This document shows, one piece after another, positions 17,314-25,946 of a stretch of DNA of 64,000 nt; within the stretch, counting starts at the first letter, position 1, and every line of letters starts with the position of its first letter. A model generated the notes under the pieces. It did not search any database, was not told the origin of the DNA, and worked only from the letters and a program-made list of their open reading frames with translations. The stretch covers positions 248,001-312,000 of the forward strand of contig WYBW01000022.1 in NCBI GenBank assembly GCA_011525685.1, written 5' to 3'. A program made the position numbers and the translations under genes. Source of the DNA: Verrucomicrobiia bacterium. GTDB taxonomy: Bacteria; Verrucomicrobiota; Verrucomicrobiia; Limisphaerales; JADLHS01.

Positions 17314-18729
17314 CTAAAACAGACCGGCAAAGAGACTGAAGTATCCCTCCTTGACCCGTTCAAACAAGCCGCGTTGCTTCCATTGCTCCAGGAGGATCTG
17401 CTGAGACCGGGCCAGGTCCGCCTCGAGGGAAGCGCGCACCTGGCCGGCGAAATCCCGGTCGTAAAGGGCGACATTGGCCTCGGCGTTGGATTCCATGGAC
17501 CGGCTCGTGAAGTTGATCGAGCCAATGGAACTCCACAGGTTATCCACCAGCATGACTTTGCTGTGCAGCATGGTGGGCTGGAATTCGTAGATGCGCACTC
17601 CCGCCTCCAACAATTTTCGGTAACGACTTCGTCCGCTGTAACGCACGGTTTTCAGGTCGGTGTGCCGCCCCGGCACCAGAACTCGGACCTCCACGCCCCG
17701 GCGCGCCGCTTCACAAAGCGCGGCCACGAACTCTCCGTCCGGAATGAAGTAGGCATTCTCAATCCACACCTGCTGCCGGGCGGCCTTGATGGGCATGTAA
17801 TAATGGAGCTTGGCCAGCGAGAGCTGGCTGGTGCGGGAACTCCCCACCGCCTGCGCCTTGACCTCGCCCGCGCGGGTGGCCGCGGGAAACTGGGATTCGC
17901 CATCGAGGAATTCACCCGTGGTGAAAATCCAGTTCTCCAAAAACAATCGCTGCATTTGCAGCACCACCGGTCCTTCCAGGCGCACCACAATGTCGCGCCA
18001 TTCCCGGGGATTGCGCGCGTCCCCGGCCCAGCGGTCGTCAATCGCCAGCCCGCCCGTGAAACCAATCCGCCCGTCCACCGTGATGAGCTTGCGATGGCTG
18101 CGGTCGCTGACCTTGGTGAGGGAGCGGAGACCGTTCGGCTTGTAAACCTGAAATGTCACCCCGGCGGCCCGCATCTGCTCGCCCAGCCGACCGAGCCGCT
18201 CTCCGATGGCGTCCACCAGCACGCGCACCTCCACTCCTTCGCGCACCTTGGCACACAGCGCCTCCACAAAACTCTCCGCCACGCGCCCTTTGGCGAAGAT
18301 GTTCAGTTCAATGTTCACGTTGTGCCGCGCCGACCGGATGGCTTCCAGCATGGCCGGAAAGAAGGCGTCGCCATTGTCCAGGAGCATCGCCTGATTGCCC
18401 GGCAACAGCCCGCCGCCCAACGCCACCAGCGCGCGCTCGAACTCCTCGCTGGCCACACCATAGACGGGGTCATAGTGATAAACGGTGCGCTTGGCGTGCG
18501 AGGTGGCGCAACCCGAACACAGCATGGCGATCCAAGCCGCCAAGAGCCAAAGGCACCGCGCCCCGTCCCACCTTCGCCTCACAAACGAAAAAATCCCGCT
18601 CGTCGCCCCTGAGTTCCGCACCGCGCCACACCCGCCAAAACCCGCATCAACTCCGGTTTCAAACGGTCCTGACTCGCCGCTTCGCGAGCGAGTCCCCGGC
18701 GAGAGCTGGACTTTGAAAATGCGATTCAT
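17314..18729 (-). CDS. Phospholipase D-like / cardiolipin synthase-type lipoprotein
   Basis: Up to 471 residues with two HKD motifs: H212-x-K in SHRKLITVDGRIGFTGG and H389-x-K-x4-D in LHSKVMLVDN followed by GSIN. This is the signature of cardiolipin synthases (phosphatidyl transfer) and related phospholipases. The hydrophobic core with lipobox CSGC (Cys ~74) would anchor it as a lipoprotein. About 50 uncharacteristic residues precede this core when the ATG at 18729 is used. A GTG at 18582 would instead give a standard lipoprotein leader (VRRRWDG), so the true start may be there. Cardiolipin synthase 2-like role is an inference. Confidence 0.85.
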   Translation of the reverse strand: MNRIFKVQLSPGTRSRSGESGPFETGVDAGFGGCGAVRNSGATSGIFSFVRRRWDGARCLWLLAAWIAMLCSGCATSHAKRTVYHYDPVYGVASEEFERALVALGGGLLPGNQAMLLDNGDAFFPAMLEAIRSARHNVNIELNIFAKGRVAESFVEALCAKVREGVEVRVLVDAIGERLGRLGEQMRAAGVTFQVYKPNGLRSLTKVSDRSHRKLITVDGRIGFTGGLAIDDRWAGDARNPREWRDIVVRLEGPVVLQMQRLFLENWIFTTGEFLDGESQFPAATRAGEVKAQAVGSSRTSQLSLAKLHYYMPIKAARQQVWIENAYFIPDGEFVAALCEAARRGVEVRVLVPGRHTDLKTVRYSGRSRYRKLLEAGVRIYEFQPTMLHSKVMLVDNLWSSIGSINFTSRSMESNAEANVALYDRDFAGQVRASLEADLARSQQILLEQWKQRGLFERVKEGYFSLFAGLF

Positions 18730-18761
18730 GGGATGGGTCTGACGCCGCCTGCGGCCAGCGC

Positions 18762-19571
18762 TCAATATTTCTCGGGCACGAACTTTCTGCCCTTGAGCGA
18801 GGTCTGGTCGTCGTAAGCGTGTTTCGTCTCCCGCTTGGGTAATTTGATCTTCTCGCGCTTGATCTCCTTGTAGGGAATCAGGCTGAGAATGTGGCGGATG
18901 GCGTTGAGCCGGGCGCGTTTCTTGTCGTCGGACCGCAGGATGTACCACGGCGCCCATTTGGTGTCGGTGTATTTGAACATCAGGTCGCGGGCGCGCGAAT
19001 ACTCATACCACTTGCTGCGCGAAGGCAGGTCCATGGGACTGAGTTTCCATTGGCGGACGGGGTCGGTGATGCGCGCCTCAAACCGGCGCTTCTGTTCCTC
19101 GTCACTGACCTCGAGCCAGAGTTTGATGAGCAGGATGCCGCTCTCGACCATGAACTTTTCGATCTGCGGACATTTCTCGAGGAATGTGTCGTGTTGTTCC
19201 TTCGTGCAAAAGCCCATGACGTATTCCACCCCGGCGCGGTTGTACCAACTGCGGTCAAACAGGATTACCTCCCCGGCGGCGGGGAAGTATTGCATGTAAC
19301 GCTGTATGTACATCTGCGACTTCTCGCGGTCGGAGGGCGCGGGCAGCGCGATGACGCGAAACACGCGCGGGCTGACCCGCTCGGTGATGGCCTTGATGGT
19401 GCCGCCCTTGCCCGCGCCATCGCGGCCTTCAAACACGATGATGACCCGCAGGCCTTTGTGTTTGACCCACTCCTGGAGGGCGCACAGTTCGCCCTGCAAC
19501 TTGCGCAGTTCCTTCGCGTATTTCTTGTTCTTCAATTTCGCGGGCTGGTCGGTCTTGAGATCTTTGCTCAT
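18762..19571 (-). CDS. ppk2: Polyphosphate kinase 2 (PPK2)
   Basis: 269 residues matching class I PPK2. Walker A is GRDGAGKGG at 49-57. The Walker B/lid region contains VILFDRSWYNRAG at ~102-114 and the segment LWLEVSDEEQKRRFEAR later. The C-terminus has the YEYSRARDLMFKYTDT block and the KRARLNAIRHIL helix typical of the family. PPK2 uses polyphosphate to phosphorylate nucleoside diphosphates or monophosphates in the cytoplasm, storing or releasing energy. The gene is followed by the PLD-like gene (33 bases) and precedes the stress genes, fitting an energy/stress role. Confidence 0.95.
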   Translation of the reverse strand: MSKDLKTDQPAKLKNKKYAKELRKLQGELCALQEWVKHKGLRVIIVFEGRDGAGKGGTIKAITERVSPRVFRVIALPAPSDREKSQMYIQRYMQYFPAAGEVILFDRSWYNRAGVEYVMGFCTKEQHDTFLEKCPQIEKFMVESGILLIKLWLEVSDEEQKRRFEARITDPVRQWKLSPMDLPSRSKWYEYSRARDLMFKYTDTKWAPWYILRSDDKKRARLNAIRHILSLIPYKEIKREKIKLPKRETKHAYDDQTSLKGRKFVPEKY

Positions 19572-19630
19572 GGATTACCTTGTTGGTTCGAGTTTCGGAG
19601 TTGGTTTCATGCGGTGGTTGGACTTGGGCA

Positions 19631-21061
19631 CTATTTCATCGAGACCCCGGCCTGGAGCGGCTCCGACGGCTGAAAACTCCCGCCCAGGGCGAGATGGAGG
19701 TTCACGCGTTGTGCCAGTTGTTCGCTCTGCACTCGCAGCAAAGCGAGACGGGCGGCATGAACATTGAGTTGCTGTTGTTGCACGGGGCGCAGATCCCCGA
19801 CGCCCACCCGATAGCTGGTCTGCGCCAGCGCCAGGGCGCGTTCGCTCTCGGCCAGGACCTGGCGCAACCCGCGTTCCCGCTCGGCCAGCGTCTGTCCCGC
19901 GGCCAGGGAGTTTTCCACGTCGCCCAGCGCCTTGAACACCTGGCGGGCGTAGGCAGCCACGGCCTCCTTCTGTTCGAGGGTGCGGATGCGCACCTGGGTT
20001 TTCAGGGCGCCGCCTTGGTAAATCGGCGCGAGGAACTTGGCGCCCACTCCGCCGGTGGGATTGTCGAAATCTTCCTGCAACTGGAGAATATCGCTGTCAA
20101 TCGCGGCCACGTTCGCGTTGAGAATAATGCGCGGCAATTGGGCCGCCTTGGCTTCGCCCACGCGGTTAAAGGCGGCGGCCACGCGCCGCTCCGCGGCCAC
20201 CAGGTCCGGGCGCCGCTCGAGCATTTCGAGCGGCAGCCCGGCGGGAATCTCGCCGGGCATGGTGGTGAGCTCGTGCCGCGCGGTGAGTTCCGCCGCCGGA
20301 TAACGACCCAGCAGCAGTTCCAAAGCGCGTTGGGTTTGTTGATGCGCCAGACGCACCTGGCGGGCGTTGTCCTGATAGTTGCCAAGGCTGGCCCGGGCGA
20401 GCGCGACCTCCTGCTCGCTCCCGGGACCAACCTTCTGGCGTTGCGTGGCCAGCGTCACGAGTTCCGCCGCCGCCTTGACCATGTCTTCGGCGATCTGTTG
20501 TTGCTGCCAGGTCTCGCTGGCAGCGAACCAGCTCTTCGCCGTGCTGGCGGCGAGCGATTGGCGGGCGAACTCGAAGTCCGCCTGCGCCGAGGCATAGTTC
20601 GCCTGCGCCGCATTTCGGCCGTAACGCATGCGTCCCCACAGATCCGGCTCCCAGGAGGCGCCGAGTGAAATGCCCTGCAAGGCCGAGCTGATGTCCCCGC
20701 CGCCCATGTTCAAACCGCCGGTGCCGAAGACGTTCACGGCGGGCCGCAACGCCGCCTTGGCGAGTTCAACATACTCCCCGGCCTGCTCCACCCGGGTCGC
20801 CGCGACGCGCAGGTCGGGATTATTGGCCAGCGCCTCGACAACCAGCGCATCAAGCTGCGCATCTCCAAAACTGGCGAGCCAGTTGTCCTGAATGGAGTTG
20901 GTTGAAACCGGCGCGGCCTTCCACGCGTTCGTCAACGTGAGATTGGTCAGCGTGCCGGATTGTTGTTGAATCTCGACGCGCGTGGGCGGCTGCTTGGTGG
21001 CACAGCCGGTCAGGAGGCCGGCGCCAACCAAGGCATTAAGTAGGGTTTTCGATGCTCGCAT
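19631..21061 (-). CDS. Outer-membrane efflux lipoprotein, NodT/TolC family
   Basis: 476 residues with a lipoprotein signal (LLTGC, Cys 20). Two homologous halves follow with long amphipathic helices and short strands, as in OprM/NodT-type factors. Recognisable segments are NPDLRVAATRVEQA, the FGRNAAQANYASAQADFEFAR-like helix and RRPDLVAAERRVAAAFNRVGEAK, the family hallmark. It would form the trimeric outer-membrane channel of an efflux or export pump. Downstream of it in the transcript order lies the membrane-fusion gene (21069) with 7 bases between, so the two form a partial efflux cassette with no inner-membrane pump gene present here. Confidence 0.92.
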   Translation of the reverse strand: MRASKTLLNALVGAGLLTGCATKQPPTRVEIQQQSGTLTNLTLTNAWKAAPVSTNSIQDNWLASFGDAQLDALVVEALANNPDLRVAATRVEQAGEYVELAKAALRPAVNVFGTGGLNMGGGDISSALQGISLGASWEPDLWGRMRYGRNAAQANYASAQADFEFARQSLAASTAKSWFAASETWQQQQIAEDMVKAAAELVTLATQRQKVGPGSEQEVALARASLGNYQDNARQVRLAHQQTQRALELLLGRYPAAELTARHELTTMPGEIPAGLPLEMLERRPDLVAAERRVAAAFNRVGEAKAAQLPRIILNANVAAIDSDILQLQEDFDNPTGGVGAKFLAPIYQGGALKTQVRIRTLEQKEAVAAYARQVFKALGDVENSLAAGQTLAERERGLRQVLAESERALALAQTSYRVGVGDLRPVQQQQLNVHAARLALLRVQSEQLAQRVNLHLALGGSFQPSEPLQAGVSMK

Positions 21062-21068
21062 ACGCGCC

Positions 21069-22250
21069 TCAATGCATCTTCAAGATCAGCCAATCCAGCT
21101 TGGCGCTGATGCGGACCAGCACCTTGCGCAGAATCTGGATGGCATGACCGCTGTCGGTGTAAACTGCCCCGGCCCCGTGAGCGCCGGCGGCGAGAAAAAG
21201 GTCCTTGTCCTTCGCATCCGGCAGCAAACGCACCGCCAGGCTGTGCGCTGGAATGGGGGCCACCCCACCGGCCGGATTCATCGAGCCGATCGGCAACTGC
21301 CCTTGCGCGGTGGCCCACATGATGGAATCCACTTTGGCCTTCACGATCCGGCCGGGGTACATTTTGAAGGCGATCTCGGCCTCCTGTCCCGGTTTGATCT
21401 TACGAACTTCGTTCTGATGGTAAATGGCGAGAATCCACTGTTCGTCCTCGACGAAATTCATCGCGGGGGACATTGGCAGCGGCACCGCCATCGCGCCCGG
21501 ACGCAGGGTCAGGGCCACCACCGTGCCGTCGGCGGGCGCGTAATAGGTGGTCTGACTGAGTTCCCATTTCGCGTCGGCGAGTTGCGCCTCAGCGCGAAGG
21601 ATCTGGGCCTTCACGTTGGCAATTTCGTCCTGCTCTCCCTCGGGCGTCTTGGCCCCAAGCTTTTCGCGGGCCTGAGTTTCGGCGGCAACCGTGGAGGCCA
21701 ACTGGCCTTCGAGGTTCGCCACGTCCGCCTGCGCCTGTTCGTAATCGAACTTGTTGCCCGCGCCGGTCTCGGCGAGTTCTTTGAACTGCTGTAACCGCAA
21801 CTTTGAGAGTTTGAGCTTCGACTCAATCGCGTCCCGTTGTCCGGTCGCGCTCTTCAGCGACTCCTGCAGGTTGCGCGAATTGGCCTCGGCGGTGAGGAGT
21901 TGCACCTTGAGCTGGGCGATCTGCGCCTCGTAATTCTTGACCGCGATTTCGTAGGGCGTGGGGTCAATCTTGAAGAGCACATCACCCTTCTTGACGGGGC
22001 GGTTCGGTTCGACCGGCACTTCGGTGACCAGGCCGCGCACCGGGGGATTGATGGGCACGACGTAATTGACGACGCGGATGTCATGCGAGGAGGGCGCGAC
22101 GATGTTCAAGCAGAGGATGAGCACGGTCAACGCGGCGATCGGCAGGGTGATGGTGATAACCTGGGTGGTGATGTTCCAAGGAAGCCACTTGAACTTGAAG
22201 AAGATCAGCCAGGCGAAAAAGGCGTAAATGCCAAGTAATAGGATTTCCAT
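21069..22250 (-). CDS. HlyD-family membrane-fusion protein (YiaV/YibH-like)
   Basis: 393 residues: two N-terminal membrane segments (~3-20 and ~30-52), then the biotinyl-lipoyl beta domain (~65-110, with GLVTEVPVEPNRPVKKGD), a long coiled-coil hairpin (~112-235) and the returning beta domain (~240-300, with YYAPADGTVVALTLRPG). This organisation matches EmrA/YiaV-type adaptor proteins, which connect an inner-membrane transporter to an outer-membrane factor. The next gene encodes DUF3302 (YiaW), the same pairing as the E. coli yiaV-yiaW operon. It starts 3 bases from the DUF3302 gene end. Confidence 0.9.
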   Translation of the reverse strand: MEILLLGIYAFFAWLIFFKFKWLPWNITTQVITITLPIAALTVLILCLNIVAPSSHDIRVVNYVVPINPPVRGLVTEVPVEPNRPVKKGDVLFKIDPTPYEIAVKNYEAQIAQLKVQLLTAEANSRNLQESLKSATGQRDAIESKLKLSKLRLQQFKELAETGAGNKFDYEQAQADVANLEGQLASTVAAETQAREKLGAKTPEGEQDEIANVKAQILRAEAQLADAKWELSQTTYYAPADGTVVALTLRPGAMAVPLPMSPAMNFVEDEQWILAIYHQNEVRKIKPGQEAEIAFKMYPGRIVKAKVDSIMWATAQGQLPIGSMNPAGGVAPIPAHSLAVRLLPDAKDKDLFLAAGAHGAGAVYTDSGHAIQILRKVLVRISAKLDWLILKMH

Positions 22251-22253
22251 AAA

Positions 22254-22763
22254 TCAGGCCTTTCCTCCTTCGACAGCGGCTTTACCCGCCAGTTTGCCCT
22301 CCAGTTCCGCCACCCGCTGGCGAAGCTGCTTGAGTTCTTCGGCCTCGTTCTCGCCCGGCGGCGGTGCGGCATCGTGCCCATGCGCCACTTTGTCGGTGCC
22401 GTACGCCATTTTGTGCAGCACCGGCTTCGTGTAGGCCCACAACCAGGCGATGGGCCAGAGCAGACCCCCGAAGACCAGCGACAGCAGGCAAAGGCATTGG
22501 ATGGCCTTGGCCTGCGGATGCTGTTTCTTCTCCGCGATTTTCTCGGGGAGAATGTGAATCAGCAGAAACACCACGATGCCGACGACCGGGGCGACGATGA
22601 GCACGACCCAGGTCAGGACATCGGCCACTTTGTCCAGCGCCTCGCCTTTGAACATGGAGGCGTGCGCGTGTGTGGGCAGAAGCGTTAAGGCTAGGAAACC
22701 CAAGGCCGGCCAAGCACGGTGGCCGCAGGATCGGGAACGGCACGAGGTTGAATTGAATTTCAT
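22254..22763 (-). CDS. DUF3302 inner-membrane protein (YiaW-like)
   Basis: 169 residues. An N-terminal leader (~1-36, ending HAHAS) is followed by the DUF3302 core: two membrane segments (~50-72 and ~88-112) joined by a charged loop PEKIAEKKQHPQAKAIQCL. The C-terminal ~45 residues form a charged coiled coil (EAEELKQLRQRVAELEGKL). DUF3302 proteins are small inner-membrane partners of YiaV-type fusion proteins, and here the two genes are adjacent in the same order as in E. coli. Role beyond this partnership is unknown. Confidence 0.85.
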   Translation of the reverse strand: MKFNSTSCRSRSCGHRAWPALGFLALTLLPTHAHASMFKGEALDKVADVLTWVVLIVAPVVGIVVFLLIHILPEKIAEKKQHPQAKAIQCLCLLSLVFGGLLWPIAWLWAYTKPVLHKMAYGTDKVAHGHDAAPPPGENEAEELKQLRQRVAELEGKLAGKAAVEGGKA

Positions 22764-23119
22764 AAATATTAATGACGGTCAGTTGCGCCTTGATCGGCGC
22801 GGTGCGACTCGAGGCTGACAATAATGGATTTGTGGTCGGTTCATGGTGGGGATTGCGTTTCGATTCAGCAGAGCCTCACGCTGTGGGTAACGGTATCGAG
22901 ACCGCTGGCCAAAGGCACGTCTTTTGTTGGCGACCGCGATTGCGGTTTGCGAGGCGTCGGGCATTGTGGAGGGGGCGGTAGGAGTTACTGGCGTCTTGAG
23001 CGCAGGCGGGCAGCCCGAGGCCGAAGAGACCCCGGCGACCAGGAGGAGTGTCGGGCTGGTGGTTGTGAGTTTCATGGTGTATCTCTGTATGTTGGCGTGT
23101 CGGTTGAAATGCCCTGCTC
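22764..23119 (-). other. Intergenic stretch with a doubtful small exported ORF
   Basis: 356 bases between the NfuA gene and the DUF3302 gene. A minus-strand ATG at 23075 opens a 98-codon frame that begins like a lipoprotein leader (MKLTTTSPTLLLVAG, then SASGC). The rest of the frame is Arg/Pro-rich and looks non-coding. A shift of one frame after the leader would give a better signal-peptidase site (LPACAQ), so this may be a decayed or frameshifted exported protein. I see no other gene, repeat or RNA here. Confidence 0.25.
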
Positions 23120-23797
23120 CTAACGATAAAAAGGATTCCTGCCATTCGCGTGCTGGGTGACATCCCGAACTTCCCGAATCTCCGGGACCTTGTCCCGAAT
23201 GGAGGTCTCGATGCCGTTCTTCAAAGTGGAGTCTGCCATGCTGCATCCCTGGCAGCCACCGGTGAGTTCCAGGAAAACAACGCCGTCCCGGTAGTCAATC
23301 AACTCGGCGCCGCCGCCATGCGTGCCCAGCGACGGATTGACAACCTCATCAAGGACTTGCTGGACTTTCGCGGCGATGCGGCCATCGGGCGTGTCCGACT
23401 TGCGCAGGGGAGCCAGCACTTTCAACTCGCTGCCGATCAATCGAAACACGAAGTCAATGGTCGCACCTTCAAGATAAGGCGCGCTGTCCGGGGCGATGTA
23501 GAGATCGAGGCCCTCGAACGACTGGATGGAATCCGTCGGGGATTCCGGCTCCTCGGCCGGCACGAACCGCATGGAATAAGCCGCCCGCAGCGCCGAGCGC
23601 GGGATCGCATTCACCCTAAGCCCCTTGACCGGGAGTCCGAGGCTTTCCCTCTGCTCGCGAATATACTTCAGGGCGTTCTCGGTGATGGTGATTCTGGGCG
23701 TGCCGGGGCGGGAGTTTCCGGGTCCGGCGTGTCTGGGAGCCCGCTCACGGCCGGTGGATTCGGGACGGTCGGGGCGGGTTGGATATTGAGTCTGCAT
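23120..23797 (-). CDS. nfuA: NfuA-type Fe-S carrier (A-type-like domain plus NifU C-terminal domain)
   Basis: 225 residues in the NfuA layout: a degenerate HesB/IscA-like domain (~34-125) without cluster-binding cysteines, then a NifU-type thioredoxin-like domain (~140-215) with the cluster-binding C182-x-x-C185 in GGCQGCSMAD. NfuA carries [4Fe-4S] clusters to client enzymes in the cytoplasm. Its start codon overlaps the stop of the glycyl-radical activase gene (ATGA), an enzyme that needs several [4Fe-4S] clusters. Translational coupling with that activase implies it may supply clusters to this system rather than only general housekeeping. The first ~33 residues are Pro/Arg-rich and probably disordered. 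Confidence 0.9.
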   Translation of the reverse strand: MQTQYPTRPDRPESTGRERAPRHAGPGNSRPGTPRITITENALKYIREQRESLGLPVKGLRVNAIPRSALRAAYSMRFVPAEEPESPTDSIQSFEGLDLYIAPDSAPYLEGATIDFVFRLIGSELKVLAPLRKSDTPDGRIAAKVQQVLDEVVNPSLGTHGGGAELIDYRDGVVFLELTGGCQGCSMADSTLKNGIETSIRDKVPEIREVRDVTQHANGRNPFYR

Positions 23798-24780
23798 CAG
23801 ATGGATGTGGATGGTTCTTGTGAGGAAGACTTTCGTCCCGGGCTGCGCCCGAACGCCTCGTCAATGATCGCTCGCAACCGGGCGAGCGTTTCGGCGGCCG
23901 GCGGATTGAAATCCTGCATTTCGTAAACCTTGCCCAGAAACCCGTACTTGCTCTCACCGAAGCGCATGTAGGGCAGGAGTTCGTAATCCACCACGTTCTT
24001 GTGGGGTTTGATGAACTCCAAGGTTGCCCGAATGTGCTCTTCGTCGTCGTTCACGCCCGGGATCAGCGGCGTTCGCGCGATAAACTTCTTGTCGGGAAAA
24101 GTTTCGTAGGCGCGTTTGAGGTTCTCGCGGATGCGCTTATTGTCCACGCCGGTCCACTTCTTGTGACGCTCCGGATCGGTCAATTTGATGTCGTGGAGGT
24201 AGGTGTCCACATGCGGGAGAACCTTGGCCATGAACTCCCAGGGAACATTGCTTGCGGTTTCGATCGCGGTGTTGATGCCGCGCTGGTGGGCCCCGGCCAA
24301 CAACGCCGCGGCGAAATCCGCCTGAAGCTGGCACTCCCCGCCGCTGAGTGTGATGCCGCCGCCGGATTCGTGGTAAAAGCTGCTGTCCTGTTCGACCTCG
24401 TCGAGCACCTCATCCACCGTCATTTCCTTCCCGAACATGTAAAGCGCCTGGGGCGGACAGACGGGGACGCACTTGCCGCAGTTGGTGCAGAGATCCCAGT
24501 TGATGCGAACTTTGGTGTCGGAATCCACGTTGAAGATGGCCGACTCCGGACATTCTTTGAGGCAGAAACCGCACTGGTCCTTGCCGATGCACTTGCTCAG
24601 GTTGTAGCCCAATTCGGGCTTGGGGCTGATGCTCTCGGGATTGCTGCACCATTTGCAGCGCAGCGTACAACCCTTGAGAAAAACAGTCGTCCGCATTCCC
24701 GGCCCGTCGTGCGTGGAGAAATGCTGGATGTTCAGGACGATGCCCTTGGGAGCCGGTGTGGTTGGAGAAGAGTTTTCCAT
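23797..24780 (-). CDS. Glycyl-radical enzyme activating enzyme (radical SAM, two extra 4Fe-4S clusters)
   Basis: 327 residues. The radical-SAM motif CxxxCxxC is C38, C42, C45. A ferredoxin-type insertion follows, with eight cysteines in two clusters (C64/C70/C73/C77 and C98/C101/C104/C108), and the SAM-binding GGE segment is near 147-149 (TLSGGEC). This matches the activases of glycerol, choline, arylacetate and other non-PFL glycyl-radical enzymes. It abstracts hydrogen from the glycine of its partner; the partner here is almost certainly the enzyme at 31140-33686. GAGGTG six bases before the ATG is a clear ribosome site. The gene lies 9 bases downstream of the PFK-like gene and overlaps nfuA. 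Confidence 0.93.
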   Translation of the reverse strand: MENSSPTTPAPKGIVLNIQHFSTHDGPGMRTTVFLKGCTLRCKWCSNPESISPKPELGYNLSKCIGKDQCGFCLKECPESAIFNVDSDTKVRINWDLCTNCGKCVPVCPPQALYMFGKEMTVDEVLDEVEQDSSFYHESGGGITLSGGECQLQADFAAALLAGAHQRGINTAIETASNVPWEFMAKVLPHVDTYLHDIKLTDPERHKKWTGVDNKRIRENLKRAYETFPDKKFIARTPLIPGVNDDEEHIRATLEFIKPHKNVVDYELLPYMRFGESKYGFLGKVYEMQDFNPPAAETLARLRAIIDEAFGRSPGRKSSSQEPSTSI

Positions 24781-24789
24781 GGCGTCACC

Positions 24790-25941
24790 TCAATCTCCCA
24801 GAGCGATGCCGAGCGACCGCGCGGTCTGGACGAAGACGCTGTCAGCGGGCACGGTTCGGAACTTGTTGATGGCGTCCGCCAAGGGCACGAATTTCAAATC
24901 CGGCGGTTGGAAGGCCACCATCACGCCGGTTTGATTCTCATGGATCGCGCGCACGGCGGCGGCGCCGTAGGCAAGCCCAAGCTGCCGATCCACAGCCGTC
25001 GGCGCCCCGCCCTTGACCAACGGGCCCAAGGCAAGCGGGTAGGTCGCCTGATCGGTCAACCGTTGGAGTTTAAGAGCCACAGCCTGGGCCGCTTGACCGG
25101 ACGATTCGATGACGTGCGAGCCGCCTTCGCCGGTTGCCCCCGGAGAAAGCGAGGCTTTGAGAGAGTCTGGTGTCGCCGCCGCTCCGGCAGTTTGCTGTCC
25201 GTCTCGCGACCGCGCGCCCTCGGCGACCACCACCAGACCGGAAGTGCGTCCCGCCCGGAGTTTCTCCGTAAGCTTCGCGGCCACCTTCTGCAAGTCGTAG
25301 GGAATCTCCGGGATCAGCACCGCATCAGCGCACACGGCGGTGCCGGCTTGCAGGGCCAGCCATCCAGCGTGCTCGCCCAGGACTTCGACCACCCCGATTT
25401 TCCGCGCCGCCTGCGCCGCCTGGCGCACGCGGTCGAGCATGTCCACCGCAAAGCTCAGGGCGCTATTGAATCCGAACGAGAGTTGGGTCACGGCCACGTC
25501 GTTTTCCACGGAAGTCGGCACGCAAACCGTTTTGAGTCCCTGCCGGTGCAGCCGGAATAGAATGCTCAACGCCTGCGGGCCGACGACGGAAATGACCGCG
25601 TCAATTTTTTCGGCGGCGAGCTTGGCGATCAATTCACCGGAACGGTCCACTTCCTCGACCATGTTCTCGGGGTTCACCTGCCGGACGCGGAACGGATCCG
25701 TGCGGGTGGCGTTGCCCAGGATCGCGCCGCCGGTGGCGGAACTGTATTCGAGCAGTTGCGGAAAGAGTTCGAGCAGCCCGCCCTCGCGGTAGCGTTCCGG
25801 AAAGAGCAGCCCATCGAAGCCGTCGCGGATGCCGGCGACCTCCCACCCGAGTTCCTTCGCGGCGAGGACCACGCCGCTGACCACGGCGTTGATCCCCGGG
25901 ACATAGCCTCCGCCGCAATTAAGGGCGATGTGTCTTGTCAT
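24790..25941 (-). CDS. Phosphofructokinase-fold protein with altered active site
   Basis: 383 residues clearly homologous to group III PFK: the N-terminal loop reads GGGYVPGINAV (normally GGDCPGLNAV), then a PEIPYD strand, a KGGAPTAVDR segment where active PFKs have QRGGSPTPFDR, and the same C-terminal LGIALGD as the active PFK at 44720. The key sites are changed: GGDGS becomes VVGPQA (~119-124), PKTIDND becomes PTSVEND (~142-148, catalytic Asp replaced by Glu) and MGR becomes LGE (~188-190). Normal kinase activity is therefore unlikely. It could be a binding or regulatory protein, or have a new activity. It lies between a DUF2959-like gene (5 bases) and the activase gene (8 bases). The ATG at 25941 is preferred; a GTG at 25950 overlaps the upstream stop. 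Confidence 0.85.
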   Translation of the reverse strand: MTRHIALNCGGGYVPGINAVVSGVVLAAKELGWEVAGIRDGFDGLLFPERYREGGLLELFPQLLEYSSATGGAILGNATRTDPFRVRQVNPENMVEEVDRSGELIAKLAAEKIDAVISVVGPQALSILFRLHRQGLKTVCVPTSVENDVAVTQLSFGFNSALSFAVDMLDRVRQAAQAARKIGVVEVLGEHAGWLALQAGTAVCADAVLIPEIPYDLQKVAAKLTEKLRAGRTSGLVVVAEGARSRDGQQTAGAAATPDSLKASLSPGATGEGGSHVIESSGQAAQAVALKLQRLTDQATYPLALGPLVKGGAPTAVDRQLGLAYGAAAVRAIHENQTGVMVAFQPPDLKFVPLADAINKFRTVPADSVFVQTARSLGIALGD

Positions 25942-25946
25942 GGCGC

